NCBI GenBank assembly: GCA_004352715.1
Contig: SCFE01000061.1
Location: forward strand, 1,208,659-1,272,658
Origin: Hofstenia miamia
Taxonomy: Eukaryota > Xenacoelomorpha > Acoela
Length of the DNA stretch: 64,000 nt
Direction of reading: 5' to 3'
This document shows, piece by piece, positions 46,201 to 58,200 of this stretch. The position numbers and the translations under genes were made by a program. How positions within the stretch are numbered: the stretch's first letter is position 1; each line of letters opens with the position of its first letter. The notes under the pieces were generated by a model. That model made no database searches, was not told the DNA's origin, and saw only the letters and a list, made by a program, of their open reading frames with translations.

Positions 46201-49200
46201 GCACTATGCATAAGTTCTGATAGCATATACAGTACCGGACATAGGTATTTAGCCACTCATCTTCACAATTTATTTCTACAATATTTTCATTTGAGCACTA
46301 GGCTCAATTTTCATGTAAATTTTTATAAGAAAATTGGTTTTCATGCTTTGCACTTGTAAAGGGGCCGCTTGAACATTATCTCCATAAATATTATTGCTAT
46401 GATAATGAAAATCCGCTTACGATGACGTATATTTATACTTCGAATAGTATTAATATGCTGTAGTAATTGTATTTTAGTAAAACAATGCTTACGAAGAAGA
46501 GCCACTTCCTAAATCAAAAAGATCAGCTTTGGCTGAAGTAGTTAGGACTGCCGCTTTATTTCCCAAGTAGCCAATGTAAGTATCGTCCAACGCAGATTTA
46601 ATTTTATATTTATTGCCACTCTAAAATATTGCTTACATAAATAAAGTGTTTGTGTTGCTATTACTAGGAACAAGATCTGCGTAACTTTCTTACAGTTATA
46701 TAATTATCTTCATTAGATTTAGTTTGGTAGCCAAGCATGAAAAATTATGATGGATTTTCTTAAAATAAAATTAATATTACTATGGTTACAAACGACACCA
46801 AGCCAGTGTTAGATAGTATTTTTTACCAACAATAACCTGTTAATCATTTTAATTTTCACTCACACATAGTCCTCTTGCTTAACAAGGATAACTTATTTTT
46901 AATGTATAATTTGATTTTACCAGAATTTTCAATACAATCAGATTAATTAATAAGTTAATGTAGCCTAATTCTTATCTAATGTTTATATTAAGATCAGATT
47001 ATTAGAATTTGAAATTAAAAATTAAAAAATGTAAGAAAATTGTTATCAATTAATTAACTTTTAGAATGGCACAGCTTATTTCCAACATAATCTGTCTTTT
47101 GATTATCTGAGATTAGACTAAGTTATTAATCCATAATCTATGCAAAAATATCACCTGTTTTTTCTTGCCAGATGGAATTCCACTCCAGTATGCTTTGTTA
47201 TTCAAATTATAATAGCGAATTAAATAATTTTCACTACACTTAATTTTAGGACTGATTCAAAAAAGTTTGGATTCTAAGTAATCCATTACTATTTAGGTAT
47301 GATGTTGACACAGTTTCCTTCCGTAATTCCACTATGGCCTCCGGCCAACTCCAATCTCCGAATCAATCCACATTCATGTGCCTCCATTGTTGAACGAATA
47401 CTTCCAAGTCTCAACTCAACGAAGTAACTTATGCGTTCCCTATCCTAACCCAGTGCAACCCTCAAGGCTGGATGTAGCTGACTTAAACTCAATTTGTAAT
47501 GTGAAATTTTGTACTTCGCAACCTGGCAATGTTACTAGCTGCTTAGTAAATATTACTTCAGCCATTACCAAAAACTATTGCCTTTAATTAATATAGAGAG
47601 ATAAAGTAAATAGTTACTTGCAGCTTCCTATCTTACATTTATCAAATGTTACAATCTGTTTGTTTGTTAATCAGGATCTTTTGTCCATTATTATTTGATT
47701 AGATTGTATGATTTTTAATGCTTTGGTGTTCCAGTATAAGTTTGAATTTAATTACACATGTTAGTTTGTCCATTGAGATGTTCTTAGTTTGTTGTACATT
47801 ATCAAATTATGATTAACAGTGAATATCAATAAAATATTTACTAACTTGAAATATGTTGCAAAACTATTTGAGAATAAACAAACCCTAACTACTTAGAAGA
47901 TACAGAATCATTTTCAAATGTCATCTATTATTTCAATCTACAGAAATCTAAAAATATAATAGCAAAATAAAATTGAATTTTTCATTTTACAAAGCTCTTT
48001 AAAAAACTAATATTTTATGATAGGGTATTGCACTCCTTCCATTGTAAGTGCAGAGCCTGCTAGCGACAAATCAGATCAAGGTTATCTTATTGGCAATTTT
48101 GAATGGAATTTTACCAAGAGGTAAAAGTGCATGATGACAAATTTTTATTGAAAATGCGACTACATTTCAAACTAAATCCAAATTATTTATAACAGGAAAC
48201 TTTTAGGCAAGAAGATTAGTTTTACAATCTCATCTTTGATTCCGTTTTTCTCAACTCAAACATGTTTTCGTTCTACTTAGAAACCGTGCCCCTTACCCGT
48301 TTTCAAAATGCCCACCCCATCCTTCCCACCTACATCTCTGCTCTGTAATCAGCTTAATTGGTATTGCGATATTTTCAAACATATTTGTTGTAATTTGTGA
48401 AAGCAGGAATTTCGAATTTATGTTACCTTTCCCATCCCATTCATACTCAAGGACAATTGGAATTATATTAGCAATTGCAATCCTTTTAAAGAATAGGTAC
48501 TAAATATTTCTGTTATTACTATTTCTAATTCTGTTGTTGAAATGGAAAATTACTACACTATTGCTAATATTTATATAATAATTCAGCAAAGCATCATAGG
48601 TGCTTATAAAGCCCATAACCAAAATAGCCTAGACAATATAGCCAAACGATTTGCTTTTGGACTAAGCAATTGTATATGTTAGGATTTTTTCATTCATGGA
48701 CAACTCATATGTTAACAAGATTAGGAATATATTTAAATAAATTGAAAAAATAATTACCTTTTCAAAAATCCATAAGAATTTTGGTATAAATATTTTTGAA
48801 ACATCTTTTCATGTATTATTTCAAATGTAACTTACGAGTCACCACCATTTAAATCATAAAAAATTGTTGGCTGTTCTTGCCGATATCTGTCAACTCTTTT
48901 CTCATTCATTAGGAATTTTCCACTAAAAATTAATATTTATAATATATTTAATAAGTTTATGCAAAAATTTTAAACATCAACTGAATTTATTATTGTTGCT
49001 TCTCACAGCTTCACGCTGGTATCCCTCTCAGCTCGGGGAACTCACCAGTTCCCAGGGAGTCTGATAGCTTTCCTCAGGACTCTAGCTGTTCCTAACAATG
49101 CTGCCTTCTGTGCTACCACTCCTCCCCACTTTGGTACTCCCAACTTCTCCAAATATCTCTTATGCTTCTTACTCACTGCTCCTAGTGCTCCTACAAATAC

Positions 49201-52200
49201 CGGGACTACTTCAACCTTCTTAAACTTCCATAGCCTTTCTATTTCTTCTGCCAACTCCCTGTATTTCTTCTCTTTCTCCTTGGTTTCTACATTTCTGTCC
49301 TTTGGTACCGCTATGTCTATCACTGTTCCTAATCTTTTCTCTTTGTCTACCACTACTANCAGATTTAATTTTATATTTATTGCCACTCTAAAATATTGCT
49401 TACATAAATAAAGTGTTTGTGTTGCTATTACTAGGAACAAGATCTGCGTAACTTTCTTACAGTTATATAATTATCTTCATTAGATTTAGTTTGGTAGCCA
49501 AGCATGAAAAATTATGATGGATTTTCTTAAAATAAAATTAATATTACTATGGTTACAAACGACACCAAGCCAGTGTTAGATAGTATTTTTTACCAACAAT
49601 AACCTGTTAATCATTTTAATTTTCACTCACACATAGTCCTCTTGCTTAACAAGGATAACTTATTTTTAATGTATAATTTGATTTTACCAGAATTTTCAAT
49701 ACAATCAGATTAATTAATAAGTTAATGTAGCCTAATTCTTATCTAATGTTTATATTAAGATCAGATTATTAGAATTTGAAATTAAAAATTAAAAAATGTA
49801 AGAAAATTGTTATCAATTAATTAACTTTTAGAATGGCACAGCTTATTTCCAACATAATCTGTCTTTTGATTATCTGAGATTAGACTAAGTTATTAATCCA
49901 TAATCTATGCAAAAATATCACCTGTTTTTTCTTGCCAGATGGAATTCCACTCCAGTATGCTTTGTTATTCAAATTATAATAGCGAATTAAATAATTTTCA
50001 CTACACTTAATTTTAGGACTGATTCAAAAAAGTTTGGATTCTATAGATAAAAAAGAAGTGTTTCTGTAACATTCTTGACAATCTACTTTTGCAATTCAAA
50101 CATTGTGAACACAATAGCATGGGTTGTAGTATGATTTTCCTTATAATTGCAACTAAACCAGTCAACTGTAAAGCAATAAATACCTTTGAACTTTAATATG
50201 TAAATGATATACAAGGCTCAAAACAAAGAAGTGACACATGATTAACTTAAAGAAATTTTCATGTTTACATGTATGTATATGATGGAGTAATGGTGGAAAA
50301 ATCTTGTTGGCTGTTTATTACATGATTCTCACTGCTTAGCATATGTGCAGAAGTGAAATTTTCATTTGTCTGAGCTTAGCCACCTGTATATTTAAAACTG
50401 ATTAAATACATTTATCAAATGTTACAAAATTTCTGTTTGTTTGTTAATCAGGATCTTTTGTCCATTATTATTCGATTAGATTGTATGATTTTTAATGCTT
50501 TGGTGTTCCAGTATAAGTTTGAATTTAATTACACATGTTAGTTTGTCCATTGAGATGTTCTTAGTTTGTTGTACATTATCAAATTATGATTAACAGTGAA
50601 TATCAATAAAATATTTACTACTTTGAAATATGTTGTAAAACTATTTGAGAATAAACAAACCCTAACTACTTAGAAGATACAGAATCATTTTCAAATGTCA
50701 TCTATTATTTCTATCTACAGAAATCTAATAATATAATAGCAAAATAAAATTTAATTTTTCATTTTACAAAGCTCTTTAAAAAACTAATATTTTATGATAG
50801 GGTATTGCACTCCTTCCATTGTAAGTGCAGAGCCTGCTAGCGACAAATCAGATCAAGGTTATCTTATTGGCAATTTTGAATGGAATTTTACCAAGAGGTA
50901 AAAGTGCATGATGACAAATTTTTATTCAAAATGCGACTACATTTCAAACTAAATCCAAATTATTTATAACAGGAAACTTTTAGGCAAGAAGATTAGTTTT
51001 ACAATCTCATCTTTGATTCCGTTTTTCTCAACTCAAACATGTTTTCGTTCTACTTAGAAACCGTGCCCCTTACCCGTTTTCAAAATGCCCACCCCATCCT
51101 TCCCACCTACATCTCTGCTCTGTAATCAGCTTAATTGGTATTGCGATATTTTCAAACATATTTGTTGTAATTTGTGAAAGCAGGAATTCCGAATTTGTTA
51201 CCTTTGCCATCCCATTCATACTCAAGGACAATTGGAATTATATTAGCAATTGCAATCCTTTTAAAGAATAGGTACTAAATATTTCTGTTATTACTATTTC
51301 TAATTCTGTTGTTGAAATGGAAAATTACTACACTATTGCTAATAATTATATAATAATTCAGCAAAGCATCATAGGTGCTTATAAAGCCCATAACCAAAAT
51401 AGCCTAGACAATATAGCCAAACGATTTGCTTTTGGACTAAGCAATTGTATATGTTAGGATTTTTTCATTCATGGACAACTCATATGTTAACAAGATTAGG
51501 AATATATTTAAATAAATTGAAAAAATAATTACCTTTTCAAAAATCCATAAGAATTTTGGTATAAATATTTTTGAAACATCTTTTCATGTATTATTTCAAA
51601 TGTAACTTACGAGTCACCACCATTTAAATCATAAAAAATTGTTGGCTGTTCTTGCCGATATCTGTCAACTCTTTTCTCATTCATTAGGAATTTTCCACTA
51701 AAAATTAATATTTATAATATATTTAATAAGTTTATGCAAAAATTTTAAACATCAACTGAATTTATTATTGTTGCTTCTCACAGCTTCACGCTGGTATCCC
51801 TCTCAGCTCGGGGAACTCACCAGTTCCCAGGGAGTCTGAGAGCTTTCCTCAGGACTCTAGCTGTTCCTAACAATGCTGCCTTCTGTGCTACCACTCCTCC
51901 CCACTTTGGTACTCCCAACTTCTCCAAATATCTCTTATGCTTCTTACTCACTGCTCCTAGTGCTCCTACAAATACCGGGACTACTTCAACCTTCTTAAAC
52001 TTCCATAGCCTTTCTATTTCTTCTGCCAACTCCCTGTATTTCTTCTCTTTCTCCTNTCTTTTCCTTGATTGCTGCTTCAGTTTCTGCGTCCACTGATTCT
52101 GTTTCTTCCGCCAATTGTGCCTCAACGTCTATCACTTCATCTTCCCTCTGCTTAGCCTGTTCAACTCTCTTTTTCCCTTTACTCTCATCCAACTGTAACT

Positions 52201-55200
52201 TTCGCACTTGTCCTGCAAGCCTCTGCTCTGTAACTTCTAATCCTGTTTCTGCTGTCCTCCATTCTTCCAACATTCTCTTCCTGTAACCCCTCTCATCTGG
52301 CCTGCTTCTTCTGTAACACTCCAATGCTGTTCTGTTCTGCTCATCTGTCCATTTGTGCCGTTGGCCATTGGTCTGTGTGGATCCTATACTGCCACTTCTC
52401 AAGTCCACACTCCCGATTGTGGAGTCCACCTGACCGGAGATTTTTCGCACCCTCTGACCATTTAAGGCCTGCCGGGGACTGAGGGCCTTTTCTTTCGGTT
52501 TCACTATCATTGAAGTTAGGGTCGGGGGGGGCGGGCTCGAACCCAGTCTAGCCTTTTACCCCTTGGCCATTATTATTATTATTATTTTTATTATTATTAT
52601 TATTATTGTTTATTTATTAATCTTTATTAAGCTCTATATTTTAGAGATGATATGTAGTTGTAGCACTCTAAATATAACAATAATGTCTAGAAATAACAGA
52701 TGCGCTAATGAGTACCTTTCTTGAAAGTTACCAGAAATTTCAAAAACCCTTCAGAAATCAAAATGATTCAGGTGATGGAATTTCAATATTCTTTGGAAAG
52801 TGAATTCTTGTATGTTTTACTATACTTTTGGTTCACTACAACCTGCTTTTTGAGCTCGGTGGCATACTGAAAAATAACCGACATCGATCTGAGAGGAAAA
52901 AATGAAAAGCAGCTTTCTTGTGCAATCTTGGGAGTTGGAATAATGAATCTGATTGCATATCGCTATATATTTGATAATGTGGACAAGACCCTTTGTTATA
53001 TCCACGAATTGTAATATTACACCTCAATTACAATTATTATTAATGTTTCTAGAGTTAAGAACAGAAATCTTGATTAAAGCAATAGTAGTAGTAGATATCT
53101 TCTTAGTGTATGGGCAACCAGTTCCTGATTGATACCATTTTAGACTATGTGTTCAAGTATTTTGGTAGAAAATAAAAATCAGTTGATTCCTTGCTTTTAA
53201 GGATAGGGATCTACAAACCAGTAGAAATCAGTTTTGACCACTTAAGCGAAAACGTTTTAAACGGTTATAAACCTCGTTTATACCAGCCATTGGTTTAAAT
53301 TCAGCTGTCACTTAAACGACTTCGGTTAAACTTCGTTTATTTGACAGACTTTATTGAGGACATTTACAATGTAAAGAATAAGAAATAAAAAGCATATTCA
53401 CACTTAAGTGATTGCTTTTATTCGTTTGAGATACTAAAAACAATTTGCAAAAAAAGTAAAAATTTATTCTTATAAATTATTGAAATTAAATATTATTGTT
53501 ACAGCATATTGATACTCCCACTGAAGTAATTCAAGCCAATCTCTTAGACGTTCAGGTTTTGAAGCAGGCACCAATGCTGGTGTGTAATGTCGTATAGAAA
53601 GCTGGCCTTAACTTAAAAAAATTTTACAGTGATGAAACGCCTTTTGAACTATTTGCTGATACTTGAAATATAGTTTCTCAGAATTTTGCCATCTCCAGTA
53701 ACTGCTATAGAGGCCTACGGCTTCAATCTTATTTAGTAGAAAGAATTTCAATGAATACTCTATGAAATGAAGTAATTGTGTGGAAACCTAATCAAGCGAT
53801 AAAACCTTAAATTTGAAATTAAATTATTGTTTGCTTAGGTCTTATTGTTTGAATGCAGTTTGCATTTCACGAAATATTTCTGTCGTGCGGTGGCGTACGA
53901 AAATTGATTTCGCGTGCTATCTTAATACATGGCATAAAAAATATTTTTAGCAATTGCTCTAAATCGGCCTGCATTTTTATGCTGTCACGAAATCTTTCAG
54001 CAAATTGAGGAAGTACGCATTGTGGTGCTGCCTTTCTTCAAAGGAAATATTTGTTAGATTTTGGGGCAATTTGCATAATATTCGCGCATATATAGTTGGC
54101 TGCAAGAAAAATGAGACTGAACACCTATTTTTTCACGCTTTGTGGAAACGTATTGAGACGTTTTAGAGGAAAACTATAAAAATAAAAGACAACGAGAATT
54201 TTGTGAACCTTAAAATGGTCAAACAAAAAAGTTAATTAATTAAACTGATACTCCGAAATTATTTGAAAACACTTACCAAACAAATTGTTTTGCTTTGCAA
54301 AGTTTCTACTTGATTTCTTCGGAATGGAAACGTTGGAACAGCTTGAAAACGCCTTTGCGACATCGCAAATTTCTCGATCAACTTATTTTCGAAAGCTGAA
54401 AAAAATTCGACAAGGAGAATCTCTCAAAAGAAGAAAAGGAAGTGGACGCCCTCGAAAAATTATTGGAAAATTCATTCAGAAAACAGTCGCAATTGCTCTC
54501 AAAAATCCCTATATTTCTGGGAAAAAAATTGCAAACCGACTTCAAACTGAAGCCGACATTTCTGTGCATGAAACCACAGTTCAGAAAACACTGAAAAAAA
54601 GTGGAGTTACAAAAATTGGCAGAAAAAATCGACTTCTGATTACAAAAGAACATCAAGAAAAAAGATTAAATTTCGTGAAAGATTGGAAAGACTACACTTT
54701 TGAAGATGTTTGGATAACTGATGAGTGCGTATTTCAACTACACAGAAACAAAGTACAAGTGTGGTCGTCAAAGAAATGTCCAAGACCAACAAAAGCGGTT
54801 CCAAAGTTCGACCAAAAAATTATGGTTTGGGGAGCACTTTCCTATCGTGGGTTTTATTTGAAAATTTTAGACGGAAAAGCCACAATCGACAGTCAAAGAT
54901 ATTGCCAAATTATAGCTGAATTTATGCCTTATGCTGATGCTTTATATGATGATGGATGGATACTCCAACAGGACGGAGCAACCCCGCACACGTCAGCAAA
55001 GACAAAAAATTGGTTTTCTGAAAATAATATCCAGTTTTTGCAATGGCCACCAAGTTCTGCTGATCTTTCTCCAATCGAAAACGTGTGGCAGATATTGAAA
55101 AATGACGTTGAGAAGAAAAATCCGAAAAATATATCCGATTTAAAAGAAAAAATCCAAGAAAGTCAACACATTTGACATCTGAAATGAAGTCCAATTTAAT

Positions 55201-58200
55201 GAAATCAGTTTCAGTTCGTTTGAATGAAGTTATTTCTACAGGGGGAAAACAAATTAGTCCTTTAATTTATCTTTAAAATCGTACCTTTCTTGAGTTGTTA
55301 CGTTCAGTAGTTCAAAAGTAATATGCCTTTTTTCTAGTCTCATTTTTTTGCAGCTAACTATATTTTCTTGAGAATGGATGGAAAATTTTATATCAGTGCA
55401 TGACTTTCACATTCACAGCAGAGATGAATGTCTCATAGAAATAGATCAGGTTGACATCTACCACATTCAAATTGTAGCTTGGACTGAAGTCAATGCATTC
55501 TAAGTGTGGTAGAAAGAAAGGTTGAGATACTCTGCTGGTTTCTAAAGCTTGATCAACATCAATTTATACTTAGACTTACATCAGGGGCAGTAAAACAATG
55601 TTTTTGTAGTAGAAATTGTGTTTATTATCAGTAGCAAGTTAATTGGTAATTGAAGTTTCATGTGTAGGTTTGTTCACCTTACAAATGAAATTAGTAATAC
55701 GGTATAATAACTAATAACAATCAAGAGAATGATACATAAGATCCACACATAAGACATAAAATACAACATAACCAAATATTAATAATAATAACAGAAACCA
55801 ATTACAAAATTCAAATGAAACAAGCGTGTTTTTAGTACTTAATAGGGTATCCAACATTTTTTAAAAAGGGTTGTACTATCTTTGCATCAATTTAAACAAG
55901 TTAGCAGCGCATCCTTTATTGCTGCCAATAGATCCGTAATTTTCGAAACCTTTCTGGTACCATTCATTCTCAATGAGATTGAAGCGCGGAGACCTTGCTG
56001 CGCATTCTGGCAGAAGCATAACATCCTCTTCTTTTTCCCTAAATTGAAAATTTTTCTTGGACAAATGATAATATGCTTTTTTTGCTGCAGTAAATTACCC
56101 TGATCAAGCAATGGTAGTACATTGGTAGTCAAATTGTCAATATATTGCTTTTCACTTATAGTTTTATCAACGTTTGCCAGACGTCGCATCCTAGAACACC
56201 ATATTACTTCAAACACCATAACTGAATTTATTTAACCAGAGATATTTCTAGCTAAATATCGCGCCTTGAATCGATACGCCTGACCCCTACGTTCCCTGAC
56301 CAATTGCACTCGTTCAGATTAAAATTGTATACGGCTTTCATCACAAAATACAATTCTCTGGATATCAGTTTTGCATCTGGACATTTCTGTCGATTTTGGT
56401 TGCATATTTCTGGCTGTACGCCTTCAATTCAACTTTCAGTTTTAAAACCAGTTATCATGCGCCTGACACTAAATCTTGTGATAAATTCCAAACTGGTATT
56501 TTTAAGTCGTCAGTTTCCTGACATGATTGGGCCTATCATGATGTCCCATGTTTTCTGAGTAAGCAGATTTTGATGCTAGTCTTCTGTGGATAGGCGTTAT
56601 TTGACTGTGATATCAGATGTCGAGTTTTGTACAATAAATATGGCAACTTTGTCCTATTTTTTCAATAGTAGTGAAATTTCAAAAATAAATGTCAAAATTC
56701 AGCTTAGATCCCCACAATGTACATTGGCACTTAGCATCATGTTTTTTACAGAATTTCTTCATAGGCATTTTACCATACTAACCCACAAGATTGTTTTAGA
56801 AATCACTTAATGATGTGAAGAATTGCAGAATTGATAGACTCAGAAGTGGCCAATAGCTACAATTTCATATATAATTTGTGCAAATCGTTCGAATTACACC
56901 TATATAATACATGAAAATTACATCTAAGTAGCATAACTTTTGCAATTTACGTTGCATCATATCTTCAGAAAACTGTCATCAATGCTGCATGTAAGATGTT
57001 GTAAAATTGGAATTTATTCTCATGCTTGACAAGATGGTCTCTTAAAAAAATTTCAAAACTTAAAAAAATATGTAAATAGGAAATATTTAAAACTGCCTTT
57101 ATGCTCTAGGAATAAGCAATTTGTGGGGGCAGGGATTTTTGAACAATTTAAAGAAGTTCATAAATTCGCAAAATTTTGGATTTTCGATATCCGCACTGAG
57201 GGAATGCGGTCTGGTTAGAAAAATTGTGGATTTTTGACAGTTAACAATTTTACTCGCATGTTTTAGTAAGATTAATGTGCATACATTAATTTATAGCAAT
57301 GGTTTTCAACCTACACCAATTAAATCTTGTATATGTTATTACGTTGGAACAATCTGCGAAAGTATCCATTTATTATTTTTCAATTAACAGAAATTTTATA
57401 AAATTTCGATTAAATCATTCTTGTATGCAAACGTAATGCAGATCCATTACCGAACTTTGAAATAGTATATAGTTGATTACAATTTATTGACAGCGTAGTA
57501 TTCTAACAATTCAAAATGGTAAAGAATCTTCTGAGAAGTTATTCAATTATGTATAGTCATACTTGCACATAAAAATACGATGTAAATCCATTTTCACAAC
57601 TAATTTACTGACAATTATTCCATTAATTTCTACATTTTTCCATAACTCTTAGCGCTAATGGTAAAGGTTCTGTGATATTAAAATATACTGGTTTCTGTAC
57701 CTTCTTTGTTCTTTTGGACTTGGTCCCACGCCAATCCAATGAAATTTTCTGTTTTGATCAAAATTGAAAATTATGAGCAGCATTTCATAATCAGTGGTTT
57801 TATATTCTTAATTTTTGGTCCAAGTACCATATTAGTCTCAATTCACTAAAATATTTACTAACAAACCCATGGAACTGAGATGGATTGGTACGCAGAGCAC
57901 ACATAATAGTTCATTAAATTGACCATAATGTGAACAGAAATTGCAATTCTGTTGAGGCGCATGCTATAATTGTTGAAGCAGTTAAGTTGCGTTCGTCACG
58001 TAAAATTAGCCACTAATTTACTTCTTCACTGATGCCTTCTGCTAGCTTTCACTTTCAAGTAGTACATGAGGAGGATATCAATTAATCCAACTCATTTTAG
58101 CACTCTATTGAAATTTTAAGTGAAAGGCAGATACGAGCATCAAATTCTGTGATGTGATAATTAGTTTGAACAGTTTTTCAAAGTTTTGGAAAATGATTGA

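Larger units (their letters stand above)
46593..52055. repeat. ~2.7-kb duplicated segment joined at single N (49359), with an unlike core
   Basis: Bases 46593-47276 reappear at 49360-50043, and 47634-49280 reappear at 50407-52055 with a few substitutions and short indels. Between them the two copies carry different sequence of almost equal length: 47277-47633 (357 bases) and 50044-50406 (363 bases). The join at 49359 falls inside exon 3 on one side and inside a LINE on the other, which points to haplotypes or misjoined contigs more than to a simple tandem duplication. Confidence 0.9.

Noticed and set aside
52532-52569. A complete tRNA gene
   Set aside because: There is no acceptor stem or anticodon arm; only A-box and B-box-like parts are present.
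54378-54656. Antisense frame of 92 codons within the Tc1 transposase
   Set aside because: It is a shadow of the transposase gene on the other strand. The same holds for 54922-55194 and 60574-60936.
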